A stretch of 64,000 nt of DNA. Source: JBKEDC01 sp047975205. Its GTDB lineage: Bacteria > Bacteroidota > Bacteroidia > Bacteroidales > Prolixibacteraceae. How positions within the stretch are numbered: the first letter of the stretch is position 1; every line of letters begins with the position of its first letter. The stretch is taken from assembly GCA_047975205.1 (NCBI GenBank), contig JBKEDC010000012.1:62001-126000 (forward strand). Direction: 5' to 3'. The translations under genes were made by a program, and so were the position numbers. This document shows, piece after piece, positions 27,229 through 36,216 of the stretch. The notes below the pieces were generated by a model, which made no database searches, was not told the origin of the DNA, and worked only from the letters and a program-made list of their open reading frames with translations.

Positions 27229-28623
27229 CTATTTTTCCGGTTTATACCACAGCATCAAATCTTCACGATTAGTAGTGCGCAAACGCCATTCTTTAGGATA
27301 GTAATTATTGTATCTGTTTCCTATTTCTTTTATAAATCCTAACGGAATATTCTGAAAGCATATTAATTCCCAAGACTTTTTGTTGTCATTATTTCTGTTG
27401 AAATTTTCGCGAGCCAAAAAATTTAAACAATCTTCTTGCGACAAAATTCGACAATCAAAAGCATTCTTATTTAATGCTGTTGAAAAAGCCAAATCAGCCG
27501 TGGGTGAGAAAGAGTTCTTTCTTTGCTCGGCAAACGAATTTCCAATTTTAATCAGGTTAAGTTTTTGTTGCAGATATGATATCTCTTTTTCCCAATTTTT
27601 AGGAGCAAATTTAATTTGTTCTTTGTGATGATAAATTATTTTATCATCAGTGGTTTTTAACCAATCAGTAGGGGCAATTTTTGTTTTTTGAAAAATACTT
27701 CGGAGCTTTTTCGGAAATTTCACGTTTTGTGTTCCTTCGGTTTTTCGCAACAGACTAATAAAAAAACCTTCACCGGTTACTTTGTGTGGTAAAAAACGAT
27801 AACCATATAAACCATTATGCGTAACTTCATCAACTCCCCAACTTTTATCAATAGGTATTTGAATGCTTTCAAAGCCTTGATGCTGAGATAACCAGGCTAG
27901 ATTTTCTTCATTTTCGGAAGGATTAAATGTGCAGGTGCTATACACTAAATAGCCACCTTCTTTTAAACAATTTAAACTATCGGCGAAAATCCTACGCTGT
28001 CGGACTGCACAAAGTTTTGTATTTTCAATGCTCCATTCTTCAGCTGCTTTGGCATCTCTTCTGAATAATCCTTCGCCGGAACACGGAGCATCAATTAATA
28101 CAACATCAAATAAAGCACCGAGCTCACCAAACTGTTTGGGATCATTGTTTGATATCATATGATTGTGATACCCCCACTTGGTTAAGTTTTCGTATAAAAT
28201 AGAGGCTCGTGAACGAATTAGTTCATTGGAAAGGAGTAAATCATCAGGTTTTATTAGGCTGTTTAAGTGGGTAGATTTACCACCCGGAGCAGCACATAAA
28301 TCAAGCACTGATTTGGGGCTGTCGATATGAATGAATTTAAGAGCCTGCTCTAAAAACATAGAGCTTGCTTCTTGTACATAATATGCTCCGGCATGCCATA
28401 AAGGATCGAGTGCAAAATTTGGTCTTTGATTTAAAAAGTAGGCGTATTTGCTCCAAGGAACGGTTTCTAGCTGAAACGATAGATTAAATTTATTCGGATT
28501 TATTCGGATGCTTGTCCTCGGTTTGTTTTCTAAAGACGTTAAGAACGCATCCGTATCTTTTGGAAACTGCTGTTCAATTCGTTGTGTAAAATCTTTTGGC
28601 CAATGAGGAAGAAAAATAGTCAT
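27229..28623 (-). CDS. RsmF/Sun-type rRNA (cytosine-C5)-methyltransferase
   Basis: This SAM-dependent RNA m5C methyltransferase of the NOL1/NOP2/Sun family has 464 residues. The SAM loop is VLDLCAAPGGKSTHLN. The two catalytic cysteines lie in 'DAPCSGEGLFRRD' (motif IV) and 'STCTFNPSENEEN' (motif VI). The C-terminal ~170 residues, including 'GNRYNNYYPKEWRLR', resemble the PUA-like extension of RsmF, which modifies 16S rRNA. Which cytosine is modified here is not shown by sequence. It is a single gene. Confidence 0.9.
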   Translation of the reverse strand: MTIFLPHWPKDFTQRIEQQFPKDTDAFLTSLENKPRTSIRINPNKFNLSFQLETVPWSKYAYFLNQRPNFALDPLWHAGAYYVQEASSMFLEQALKFIHIDSPKSVLDLCAAPGGKSTHLNSLIKPDDLLLSNELIRSRASILYENLTKWGYHNHMISNNDPKQFGELGALFDVVLIDAPCSGEGLFRRDAKAAEEWSIENTKLCAVRQRRIFADSLNCLKEGGYLVYSTCTFNPSENEENLAWLSQHQGFESIQIPIDKSWGVDEVTHNGLYGYRFLPHKVTGEGFFISLLRKTEGTQNVKFPKKLRSIFQKTKIAPTDWLKTTDDKIIYHHKEQIKFAPKNWEKEISYLQQKLNLIKIGNSFAEQRKNSFSPTADLAFSTALNKNAFDCRILSQEDCLNFLARENFNRNNDNKKSWELICFQNIPLGFIKEIGNRYNNYYPKEWRLRTTNREDLMLWYKPEK

Positions 28624-28651
28624 GAGGATAAAGTCAATTCTTATACAAAAA

Positions 28652-28677
28652 AAGTTAGCAGATTCGGCTGCTAACTT
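28652..28677 (-). terminator. terminator of the SPOR lipoprotein gene
   Basis: Perfect 10-bp arms (28652-28661 and 28668-28677) enclose a six-base loop and are followed on the minus strand by a U-run. It lies 27 bases downstream of the stop codon at 28704. Confidence 0.85.
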
Positions 28678-28703
28678 AATATAAATAATTTTATTGAATG
28701 AAC

Positions 28704-29153
28704 TTATTTAATAAGTACCCAAACACCGGGAAATTCTGATTTTATACTATCGGCAATATTAAGAGCTTCATGCCTACTGTTTGACGATTGAATGGCTATG
28801 CGGTAATTTTCCATATTTAAGCCTCGATTACGCTGAATAATAATACCGTTTTTCCCTTTTGCTTTTAAATATTCGAGGTGTTTGTTTGCCCTGTGCTTTG
28901 TTTCAAAGCTGGCTACAATCACAAAATATTTATCGTTTTCATTTAACGTAGGATTACCTGTTTGGTTTGATTTATTATCAACCTCCTGCACTTCATAATC
29001 ATAATTGAAACTAGAGGTGTCGGTGGCGATCGAGTCTGTCGCCACTTTTGCAGGAGTGAGTTTGCTTGCCGGTATTACACTGGGCTTTGTTTCTTTTTTG
29101 CAAGAAGCGAAACTGATAATCAATGTAAAGAGACAGAAAAGTATTTTTCTCAT
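28704..29153 (-). CDS. SPOR-domain lipoprotein
   Basis: A 149-residue protein with a lipoprotein signal (lipobox SFASC, Cys at about residue 18), a short low-complexity linker, and a C-terminal SPOR domain of about 75 residues beginning 'KYFVIVASFETKHRANKHL'. SPOR domains bind denuded glycan strands at the division septum, so a septal or peptidoglycan-associated role is likely. The linker is rich in Thr, Ser and Asp. It is a single minus-strand gene with its own terminator. Confidence 0.85.
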   Translation of the reverse strand: MRKILFCLFTLIISFASCKKETKPSVIPASKLTPAKVATDSIATDTSSFNYDYEVQEVDNKSNQTGNPTLNENDKYFVIVASFETKHRANKHLEYLKAKGKNGIIIQRNRGLNMENYRIAIQSSNSRHEALNIADSIKSEFPGVWVLIK

Positions 29154-29630
29154 AATATTAATTTAATAGTTCACTACACTAAATAACGCATTGCATGTTT
29201 TATTTGGTGATATATGAAATTACTTCAACAAGATGCAAATCTATATAAATTTTAATCTTTGATGGTAGGATAACTGCGATAATTTTTGATTCTGACAGTT
29301 TATTTGTGACTTAAAGATATTTAAATCTTTATATTGATGTTGTAATTTTATGAAGAATTGAACTACGCTAAATAGAAGGTGCTTTTCTTTGCAAGGAAGT
29401 GCGGAATAATCCACGATGCAAATTATTTCATTGCTGCCGGCAATATTAATGGCAAATTGTTATCTAAGACTATCAAATTTACTGTTTATTTGTGAAATGA
29501 GAATTTCAAAAATGATTTTATTTGAAATTAGTACAAATTGCAAGTAGAGTATTAAAAATAACTTGACACATAAGTGGGAATTCTTTAAAAGAATATAATT
29601 TTGCAATCGTTTGCACAATAAGAAGAGAAA
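29154..29630. other. intergenic region upstream of rnf
   Basis: These 477 AT-rich bases separate the divergent SPOR gene and the rnf operon and presumably hold both promoters. A candidate rnf -7 box is listed separately. No hairpin, riboswitch-like structure or small gene is convincing. An 89-codon minus-strand frame over 29460-29729 overlaps the rseC start and is not supported. Confidence 0.4.
29596..29603 (+). promoter_or_regulatory. candidate -7 box for the rnf operon
   Basis: TAATTTTG fits TAnnTTTG and ends 27 bases before the rseC ATG. A TTGACA hexamer sits at 29563-29568, but the gap to the -7 box (27 bases) is longer than usual. Confidence 0.4.
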
Positions 29631-30044
29631 ATGTCCGGAGAAATAGTACATGAAGGTATTATCAAACGTATTACAGATGATACCATATGGATAGGCATTG
29701 TTAATCAATCGGCCTGTGCAGGCTGTCATGCTAAAGGAGCATGTACAGCTGCTGATATGAAAGATAAAGAAGTTGAAGTGCGGAGAAATTCAACGGATTA
29801 TCGAATTGGACAACGAGTGAGTGTAGTGGGGAAGACAACGCAAGGTTTTTTGGCTTTGTTTTATGCTTATTTGTTTCCTTTCATTGTATTGATGGCTGTA
29901 TTGATTTTATGCACAAACCTAAATTTCGGAGAAGGAGTTTCAGCTTTGCTGGCATTAGCTTCTTTGGTACCGTATTATTTTGTATTGTATCTCTGCAAAG
30001 ATAAATTGAAGAATAAATTAGAATTTGAAATTAAGCCGATATAA
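29631..30044 (+). CDS. rseC: RseC/MucC family protein, first gene of rnf operon
   Basis: This 137-residue membrane protein of the SoxR-reducing-system/RseC family carries the cysteine cluster 'SACAGCHAKGAC' near the N-terminus and two membrane helices (about 75-120). In many Bacteroidota it heads the rnf operon, as here, with rnfB starting two bases after its stop. It probably helps redox transfer or assembly of the Rnf complex; its exact role is inferred from context. Confidence 0.88.
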   Translation: MSGEIVHEGIIKRITDDTIWIGIVNQSACAGCHAKGACTAADMKDKEVEVRRNSTDYRIGQRVSVVGKTTQGFLALFYAYLFPFIVLMAVLILCTNLNFGEGVSALLALASLVPYYFVLYLCKDKLKNKLEFEIKPI

Positions 30045-30046
30045 AA

Positions 30047-31006
30047 ATGGATATGACTATTGTTTATACCGTTGTCAGCCTCGCTGCAATAGGTACATTT
30101 GCCGCTGTTATCTTGTATTTTGTGGCGCAAAAATTTTATGTATATGAAGACCCGCGTATTGATGATGTGGAAAATTCGCTGCCATCAGCAAACTGTGGAG
30201 GCTGTGGTTTTGCAGGTTGTAGAGCTTTTGCCGAAGCTTGTGTGAAGTCAGATACTTTCGATGGACTTTTTTGTCCGGTGGGAGGAAATGATTGTATGGC
30301 AGGCGTTGCCGGTATTTTAGGTAGAGAAGCCATTGCTCAGGCTCCTAAAGTTGCTGTTCTACGATGCAATGGAGCTTGTGATGTTCGGCCAAAAACAAAT
30401 AAGTATGATGGGGCGGAATCGTGTGCTATGGCTGCATCTTTATATGGAGGAAACACCGGTTGTTCGTTCGGATGTTTAGGTTTAGGAGACTGTGAGGTAT
30501 CGTGTGATTTTGATGCACTGCATGTAAATCCGGCAACGGGCTTGCCTGAAATTGATGATGATAAATGCACAGCGTGTGGGGCTTGTGTCGAAGCATGTCC
30601 AAAATTACTCATAGAATTGCGTAAGAAAGCGAAGAAAGACCGTAAAATATATGTGGCATGTAGGAATGAGGATAAAGGCGGTGTAGCTAAGAAATCATGT
30701 TCAGTAGCTTGTATAGGATGTAAGAAGTGTATGAAAGAGTGTGCATTTGATGCTATTGAGGTAACCAACAATTTGGCATTCATTGATTCAGATAAATGTA
30801 AGCTTTGTAGAAAATGTGTGGAAGTTTGTCCAACGAGTTCAATTGTAGAATTGAATTTTCCACCACGCAAACCGAAAAAAGACTTGCCTCCAAAGCCTGC
30901 AGAGGTTAAAAAAACAGTGGCTAAAACTGAATCTAAAGAAATGGCTGCGGCGGAAAATACTTCTGAATTGGAATTGAAACAAAAAGATAACAACGAAAAT
31001 AAATAA
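30047..31006 (+). CDS. rnfB: Rnf complex subunit RnfB
   Basis: RnfB is the ferredoxin-like entry subunit of the Na+/H+-translocating ferredoxin:NAD+ oxidoreductase. After an N-terminal membrane helix come a [4Fe-4S] site 'NCGGCGFAGCRAFAEAC' and several further Cys-rich sites, including 'CTACGACVEACP', 'CIGCKKCMKEC' and 'CKLCRKCVEVCP'. At 319 residues it is longer than proteobacterial RnfB. The C-terminal ~45 residues are a Lys/Pro/Glu-rich tail without motifs. It lies between rseC and rnfC in the operon. Confidence 0.96.
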   Translation: MDMTIVYTVVSLAAIGTFAAVILYFVAQKFYVYEDPRIDDVENSLPSANCGGCGFAGCRAFAEACVKSDTFDGLFCPVGGNDCMAGVAGILGREAIAQAPKVAVLRCNGACDVRPKTNKYDGAESCAMAASLYGGNTGCSFGCLGLGDCEVSCDFDALHVNPATGLPEIDDDKCTACGACVEACPKLLIELRKKAKKDRKIYVACRNEDKGGVAKKSCSVACIGCKKCMKECAFDAIEVTNNLAFIDSDKCKLCRKCVEVCPTSSIVELNFPPRKPKKDLPPKPAEVKKTVAKTESKEMAAAENTSELELKQKDNNENK

Positions 31007-31014
31007 GGAGAACC

Positions 31015-32349
31015 ATGGCATTAAAGACATTTATATTGGGCGGGGTTCATCCTGCTGAGAATAAACTTTCAGCTGATAAAGCTATTGAAACATTAGTTTT
31101 GCCAAAAACCGTCTTTATTCCTGTAGCTCAACATATCGGTGCTCCGGCACAAGCCTTAGTTAAGAAAGGCGATGAAGTTAAGGTTGGGCAACTAATTGCA
31201 AAATCTGGTGGTTTTGTGTCGGCAAATATTCATTCATCAGTATCGGGTAAAGTCACGAAAGTAGATTTAGCTTTGGACGCTTCAGGATACAACAAACGAG
31301 GTGTTTTTATTACGGTGGAAGGTGATGAGTGGGAAGAGTCGATTAACAGAGATGAAATACTTGATACTGAAATTAAATTAGATGCAAAGACTATCGTAGA
31401 TAAGATTGCAGAAGCCGGTATTGTTGGGTTAGGAGGGGCTACTTTCCCTACTCATGTTAAGCTTATGCCCCCTCCGGGAAAGAAAGCAGAAATGCTTATT
31501 TTGAATGGAGTGGAGTGCGAGCCTTATTTAACTGCCGACCATCGATTGATGTTGGAAAAAGCAGCCGAAATTTTGGTGGGTATTCGTATCATGATGAAAG
31601 CTATTGATGTGAATAAAGCTTACATTGGAATAGAAAATAATAAAAAAGATGCTATTGCACATTTGCAAAAGCTCACAGCATCTGATAACGAAATAGTTGT
31701 TGTTCCGTTAAAAGTTCAATACCCGCAAGGCGGTGAAAAACAGCTTATCAATGCAGTAACCGGTAGGGAAGTGCCATCTGGTGCTTTACCGATTGAAGTA
31801 GGTGCAGTGGTAAGTAATGTAGGAACAGCCTTTGCCGTTTATGAAGCTGTTCAAAAAAATAAACCATTAGTAGAGCGAGTGGTAACTGTAACCGGTAAAT
31901 CATTGACTAATCCTTCTAATTTTTTGGTTAGGATAGGAACTAATGTTCAAGAATTAATTGATGCAGCCGGTGGCTTACCCGAGGATACAGGTAAGATTAT
32001 TAGTGGAGGACCTATGATGGGAAAAGCCATAGCTTCAACAGATATTCCTGTGGCTAAAGGAACATCAGGTATTTTGATGCTGCCGAACACAGAGTCTGAT
32101 CGTAAGCCGGCTAAAAATTGTATTCGCTGTAATCGTTGCGCTTCTGTGTGTCCAATGGGTTTAGAATCATTTTACTTATCGGCAGCATCAAGAAAGTCCA
32201 TGTGGAATGAAGTGGAAAAAGCACATGTTATGGATTGTATCGAGTGTGGTTCATGTAGTTATATTTGTCCGGCTAATCGTCCTGTATTAGATTATATCCG
32301 ATTAGGTAAATCTAAGGTTGGGCAAATCATTAGAAGTAGAAAAAAATAA
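31015..32349 (+). CDS. rnfC: Rnf complex subunit RnfC
   Basis: RnfC is the peripheral NADH/FMN-binding subunit of Rnf. The 444-residue protein has the NuoF-like Rossmann region (GLGGATFPTHVKL and 'LILNGVECEPYLTADHR'), then an SLBB-type domain, then two [4Fe-4S] sites 'CIRCNRCASVCP' and 'CIECGSCSYICP'. It ends soon after them and lacks the long repeat tail of some proteobacterial RnfC. An AAGGAG ribosome-binding sequence precedes the ATG. Confidence 0.96.
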   Translation: MALKTFILGGVHPAENKLSADKAIETLVLPKTVFIPVAQHIGAPAQALVKKGDEVKVGQLIAKSGGFVSANIHSSVSGKVTKVDLALDASGYNKRGVFITVEGDEWEESINRDEILDTEIKLDAKTIVDKIAEAGIVGLGGATFPTHVKLMPPPGKKAEMLILNGVECEPYLTADHRLMLEKAAEILVGIRIMMKAIDVNKAYIGIENNKKDAIAHLQKLTASDNEIVVVPLKVQYPQGGEKQLINAVTGREVPSGALPIEVGAVVSNVGTAFAVYEAVQKNKPLVERVVTVTGKSLTNPSNFLVRIGTNVQELIDAAGGLPEDTGKIISGGPMMGKAIASTDIPVAKGTSGILMLPNTESDRKPAKNCIRCNRCASVCPMGLESFYLSAASRKSMWNEVEKAHVMDCIECGSCSYICPANRPVLDYIRLGKSKVGQIIRSRKK

Positions 32350-32377
32350 AAAATAAAAAATTTACAACATAAGTCAG

Positions 32378-33349
32378 ATGAGTAAACTACTTACGATATC
32401 GCCATCTCCGCATGAACGTGCGAGTGATTCGGTAAATAAGATTATGTGTAATGTTATTATCGCCTTGTTGCCTGCTTTGGCATGGTCGGTATATGCGTTT
32501 GGTCTTGATGCCATTCGGGTTACACTTATTGCAGTGATTGCTTGCGTTGGGTTTGAATACCTAATTCAACGCTTTGTAATGAAAAAAGAACCTGAGATTA
32601 ATGATCTTTCGGCAGCACTGACGGGTCTTTTATTAGCGTTTAATTTACCTTCGGGTATTCCTTCATGGATTATTATCATTGGAGCATTAGTCGCTATTGG
32701 TGTGGGAAAACAGTCTCTCGGAGGATTAGGAAATAATCCGTTTAATCCGGCTCTAGTTGGCCGTGTGTTTTTACTTATTTCTTTTCCGGTTCAAATGACT
32801 AGTTGGCCTTCTGTTGATGCAACAACATCGGCAACACCTCTTGCTATAATGAAAGCTAGTGGCATGTCGGGAGCTATGGATAGTTTAGGTGATGGTATTC
32901 TTTCGCACGGATTCATGGGAAGCATTTCCGGTTCTATGGGAGAAGTGTCGGCCTTAATGTTATTGATTGGCTTCGTTTGGATGCTGTATAAAAAGGTAAT
33001 TACATGGCATATTCCGGTTTGTATATTAGCAACGGTGTTTGTATTTCAGACAGCATTGTTTTTATTGACAGGGGCAGGTTCTTTCGCCCATGCAATAAGC
33101 TTTGGAGCTGTGCACCTATTAACAGGAGGTGTTATGCTCGGTGCAATCTTTATGGCTACGGATATGGTTACTTCGCCAATGGCAGTTAAAGGACAAATTA
33201 TATTTGCTGTCGGCATTGGCTTAATCACGGTATTGGTGCGTAATTATGGTGCTTATCCTGAAGGTATTTCATTTGCAATATTAATCATGAATGCTTTTAC
33301 TCCACTTATTAACACCTATGTTAAACCTAAAAGATTTGGAGGAAACTAA
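32378..33349 (+). CDS. rnfD: Rnf complex subunit RnfD
   Basis: RnfD is an integral membrane subunit with covalently bound FMN. The 323-residue protein has about nine or ten membrane helices, 'GKQSLGGLGNNPFNPALVGRV' as a split conserved loop, and the flavinylation-type motif around 'TTSATPLAIM'. The spacing of two bases to rnfG indicates cotranscription. Confidence 0.95.
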   Translation: MSKLLTISPSPHERASDSVNKIMCNVIIALLPALAWSVYAFGLDAIRVTLIAVIACVGFEYLIQRFVMKKEPEINDLSAALTGLLLAFNLPSGIPSWIIIIGALVAIGVGKQSLGGLGNNPFNPALVGRVFLLISFPVQMTSWPSVDATTSATPLAIMKASGMSGAMDSLGDGILSHGFMGSISGSMGEVSALMLLIGFVWMLYKKVITWHIPVCILATVFVFQTALFLLTGAGSFAHAISFGAVHLLTGGVMLGAIFMATDMVTSPMAVKGQIIFAVGIGLITVLVRNYGAYPEGISFAILIMNAFTPLINTYVKPKRFGGN

Positions 33350-33351
33350 AA

Positions 33352-33933
33352 ATGGCTATAAAATCGAATTTCCCAAACATGGTAATTACCCTTTTAGCGA
33401 TTACGCTTATTTCCGGGGCTATTTTGGGTATGGTGCATAAGGTAACGAAAGGACCTATTCAAGAAGCCTCCCTTAAGGCACAAAACGAAGCTATCAAGGC
33501 TATTCTTCCTTCTTTTGACAAATTAAGTGATGCAAAAGAAGTGATGCCCGAAGATGGAACACAACCGCTTACATTTTTCAAAGCAACTGATGCTGAAGGA
33601 AAATTAGTAGGCACGGCAGTTAAAACCTATACGATTAAGGGATTTAGCGGTTATATCGGTATTATGGTAGGATTTGATCCTAACGGTACTATTACCGGTT
33701 TTCAAGTATTGAAACACGCTGAAACTCCGGGATTGGGCTCAAAAATGCAAGAATGGTTTAGCAATCCTGCACATTCTATTATCGGGCTAAATCCAGCTAA
33801 AGTAAATATGACAGTTAGTAAAGACGGAGGTGATGTTGATGCAATTACGGCGTCGACAATTTCATCACGAGCATTCCTTGATGCTATTGTCCGCGGATAC
33901 AACACTTATAATAAAGAAGGAGGAGCCGAATAA
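33352..33933 (+). CDS. rnfG: Rnf complex subunit RnfG
   Basis: RnfG is a single-span periplasmic subunit with covalent FMN. The 193-residue protein has an N-terminal anchor (about residues 8-27) and an FMN-binding domain with 'GFSGYIGIMVGFD', 'ETPGLGSKM' and the flavinylation site region 'DAITASTISSRAF'. Its stop overlaps the rnfE start by one base. Confidence 0.95.
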   Translation: MAIKSNFPNMVITLLAITLISGAILGMVHKVTKGPIQEASLKAQNEAIKAILPSFDKLSDAKEVMPEDGTQPLTFFKATDAEGKLVGTAVKTYTIKGFSGYIGIMVGFDPNGTITGFQVLKHAETPGLGSKMQEWFSNPAHSIIGLNPAKVNMTVSKDGGDVDAITASTISSRAFLDAIVRGYNTYNKEGGAE

Positions 33934-34514
33934 TGAATCAAATTGAGAATTTAAAAAAAGGGTTTCTGAAAGAAAATCCGGTGTTCGTTTTATTGTTGGG
34001 CATGTGTCCGACTCTTGGGGTTACTTCTTCTGCTTTTAACGGGCTTGGAATGGGTTTGGCCACTACTTTCGTATTGGTTTGTGCCAACATTGTGGTATCG
34101 TTGGTTAAAGATATTATTCCGGATAAAGTTCGCATACCGAGTTTTATTGTAATTATAGCATCGTTTGTTACGGTGGTTGAATTATGCATGCAAGCTTATT
34201 TGCCATCATTATTCGCAAGCTTAGGCCTGTTTATTCCTTTGATTGTGGTGAACTGTATCGTGCTTGGTCGTGCGGAAGCATTTGCATCGAAAAATAATGT
34301 ATTATCATCAGCTATCGATGGCTTGAGTATGGGGCTGGGCTTCACTTTCGCTTTGACACTACTAGGTGCTGTTCGTGAATTTTTAGGAGCGGGCACTTTG
34401 TTCAGTCAATCAGTTTACCCCGGACAATATGGCATGTTGGTATTCGTGTTAGCTCCGGGAGCATTTATAGCATTGGGATATCTTATTGCTATTATCAATA
34501 AGCTTAAAAAATAA
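33933..34514 (+). CDS. rnfE: Rnf complex subunit RnfE
   Basis: RnfE is an integral membrane subunit of 193 residues with six predicted helices. 'NPVFVLLLGMCPTLGVTSS' is the conserved first helix with its cysteine, and 'LIVVNCIVLGRAEAFA' the second cysteine region; in the family these cysteines help hold an intramembrane Fe-S cluster with RnfA. A GGAGGAG ribosome-binding sequence lies within the end of rnfG. Confidence 0.95.
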   Translation: MNQIENLKKGFLKENPVFVLLLGMCPTLGVTSSAFNGLGMGLATTFVLVCANIVVSLVKDIIPDKVRIPSFIVIIASFVTVVELCMQAYLPSLFASLGLFIPLIVVNCIVLGRAEAFASKNNVLSSAIDGLSMGLGFTFALTLLGAVREFLGAGTLFSQSVYPGQYGMLVFVLAPGAFIALGYLIAIINKLKK

Positions 34515-34526
34515 GGAGGATAAAAA

Positions 34527-35102
34527 ATGGAATATGTATTAATTATTATTTCGGCTGTCTTTGTTCAGAACATTGTACTGTCGCAATTTTTGGGTATTTG
34601 TCCTTTTCTCGGTGTATCAAAGAAAGTTGAAACAGCTATAGGAATGACCGGAGCGGTTGCTTTTGTAATGACATTGGCAACAATCGTTACTTACTTAATT
34701 CAAAAGTATGTATTAGAACCATTCTCATTAGAATATCTCCAAACCATCTCTTTTATTTTGGTCATTGCCTCTTTAGTGCAAATGGTGGAAATCATCTTGA
34801 AGAAAGTAAGTCCTTCTTTATATCAAGCGTTAGGTGTATTCCTTCCGCTTATCACTACAAACTGTGCTGTGTTGGGAGTTGCTATTTTAGTAGCTTCTGA
34901 TCCGGACATGACTTTAATGAAAGGTGTAGTATCGGCTATCGGTAATGCACTTGGATTTGGTTTGGCATTAATTATTTTTGCCGGTTTGCGCGAACAATTG
35001 GAAATGATTGACTTGCCGGAAGGATTGAAAGGAACACCGGCTGCATTAATTACAGCAGGTATTTTGGCCATGGCTTTCATGGGTTTTAGTGGATTAGTAT
35101 AA
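34527..35102 (+). CDS. rnfA: Rnf complex subunit RnfA
   Basis: RnfA is an integral membrane subunit of 191 residues, homologous to RnfE and inserted in the opposite orientation. Conserved cysteines lie in 'VLSQFLGICPFLGVSKK' and 'PLITTNCAVLGVAILVA'. The gene follows rnfE by 12 bases with a near-perfect AAGGAGG Shine-Dalgarno, which is notable for Bacteroidota, where these are usually weak. It is the last gene of the operon, followed by a terminator. Confidence 0.95.
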   Translation: MEYVLIIISAVFVQNIVLSQFLGICPFLGVSKKVETAIGMTGAVAFVMTLATIVTYLIQKYVLEPFSLEYLQTISFILVIASLVQMVEIILKKVSPSLYQALGVFLPLITTNCAVLGVAILVASDPDMTLMKGVVSAIGNALGFGLALIIFAGLREQLEMIDLPEGLKGTPAALITAGILAMAFMGFSGLV

Positions 35103-35128
35103 CTTTGATAAAATAAATACCAATTAAA

Positions 35129-35159
35129 AACGTCGTAGGCTTTGCTTACGGCGTTTTTT
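35129..35159 (+). terminator. terminator of the rnf operon
   Basis: Arms 35129-35140 and 35144-35155 form a 12-bp stem with two G-U pairs and a three-base loop, followed by a T-run to 35159. Confidence 0.85.
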
Positions 35160-35188
35160 CGTAATATTGTACCACAAAATATATTCAA

Positions 35189-35734
35189 ATGGATGTAATA
35201 ACAGCAATTCGTGACCGCTACTCTGAGCGAATGTATAAATCAAAGAAGATTACTACAGAAGAGCTTTATCAAATTTTAGAGGCAGGTAGATTAGCTCCTT
35301 CAGCCTGCAACAAGCAACCTTGGAAGTTTATTGTAGTTTCCGAGGAGGAAAATTTAGAGAAGTTATATCAATCTTATTCAAGAGATTGGTTCTCTGGTGC
35401 ACCCCAGGTAATTGTTGTTTGTGGCGAGCACGAAGAATCGTGGAATCGCTCTACTTTTGACAACAAAGATTTCTTAGATATTGATGTAGCCATTGCTATC
35501 GATCATATGACGCTTCGCGCTACTGAGATTGGTGTAGGTACCTGTTGGGTGTGTGCTTTCGATCCGAAACAAGTAAGCGAATTATTGCAGTTACCAAAGA
35601 ATGTAGAACCTATAGCTTTGTTACCTATCGGCTATCCCGCATCAGCATCAGTGAGCGAAAAAAAACGTAAATCAATAGAAGAAGTTGTATTTTTTGAAAA
35701 ATATGGACAAGCAATATTAAATCATAAAAAATAA
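35189..35734 (+). CDS. nitroreductase family protein
   Basis: This FMN-dependent oxidoreductase has 181 residues. The N-terminal block 'IRDRYSERMYKSKKITTEEL' and 'EAGRLAPSACNKQPWKFIVV' are the FMN-binding signature of the nitroreductase fold. 'IAIDHMTLRATEIGVGTCWV' is the central dimer-interface helix. Small members of the family reduce nitro compounds, flavins or quinones; the substrate is not evident. ridA begins four bases after its stop, so the two are cotranscribed. Confidence 0.88.
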   Translation: MDVITAIRDRYSERMYKSKKITTEELYQILEAGRLAPSACNKQPWKFIVVSEEENLEKLYQSYSRDWFSGAPQVIVVCGEHEESWNRSTFDNKDFLDIDVAIAIDHMTLRATEIGVGTCWVCAFDPKQVSELLQLPKNVEPIALLPIGYPASASVSEKKRKSIEEVVFFEKYGQAILNHKK

Positions 35735-35737
35735 ATC

Positions 35738-36115
35738 ATGAAAAGAATAATTTCAACTCCCAATGCACCGGCAGCAATCGGTCCTTATTGTCAAGCTATT
35801 GAAGTTAATGGAACTCTTTATATCTCTGGTCAGATACCGGTTAATCCGGCTACCAATAAAATAGTTGAAGGGGGAATTAAAGAACAGACAGAACAGGTAA
35901 TGAAAAATATTGAAGCAATATTGACTGAAGCTGGTTATGCATTTGCCGACGTAGTAAAATCAACTTGCTTATTGAGTGATATGACAAATTTTGCAGCCAT
36001 GAACGAAGTGTATGGTTCTCGTTATGCTGTTAACCCGCCAACACGAGCAGCATTTGCCGTTAGAGAACTACCATTAGGTGTTTTGGTAGAAATTGAAACG
36101 ATAGCCGTAAAATAG
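35738..36115 (+). CDS. ridA: RidA family 2-iminobutanoate/2-iminopropanoate deaminase
   Basis: RidA hydrolyses reactive enamine/imine intermediates made by PLP enzymes. The 125-residue protein has 'TPNAPAAIGPYCQAIEVNG', 'LYISGQIPVNP' and the C-terminal 'NPPTRAAFAVRELPLGVLVEIE', containing the conserved arginine and glutamate of the active site. Length and motifs are standard. It is the second gene of a pair with the nitroreductase and is followed by a hairpin terminator. Confidence 0.93.
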   Translation: MKRIISTPNAPAAIGPYCQAIEVNGTLYISGQIPVNPATNKIVEGGIKEQTEQVMKNIEAILTEAGYAFADVVKSTCLLSDMTNFAAMNEVYGSRYAVNPPTRAAFAVRELPLGVLVEIETIAVK

Positions 36116-36137
36116 ATAGCGAAAGAATTATTTGATA

Positions 36138-36183
36138 AGTCTGAATAGTTATGATTGAATCATATTATTCAGACTCTCTTTTT
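36138..36183 (+). terminator. terminator after ridA
   Basis: Arms 36138-36147 and 36166-36175 are perfect 10-mers, with an inner ATGATT/AATCAT stem, followed by CTCTTTTT. It covers the upstream in-frame start of the next gene at 36151, arguing for the downstream ATG at 36217. Confidence 0.8.
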
Positions 36184-36216
36184 GTAAGTATTGATAAAAA
36201 GGCTAACTTAACGCAC

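Noticed and set aside
29460..29729. 89-codon minus-strand frame before rnf
   Set aside because: It overlaps the rseC start and the putative rnf promoter, and its translation is low-complexity and hydrophobic without motifs.
30337..30993. Long minus-strand open frame antisense to rnfB
   Set aside because: It mirrors the codon pattern of rnfB, whose Fe-S motifs are unmistakable; the antisense translation is low-complexity with no recognisable domain.
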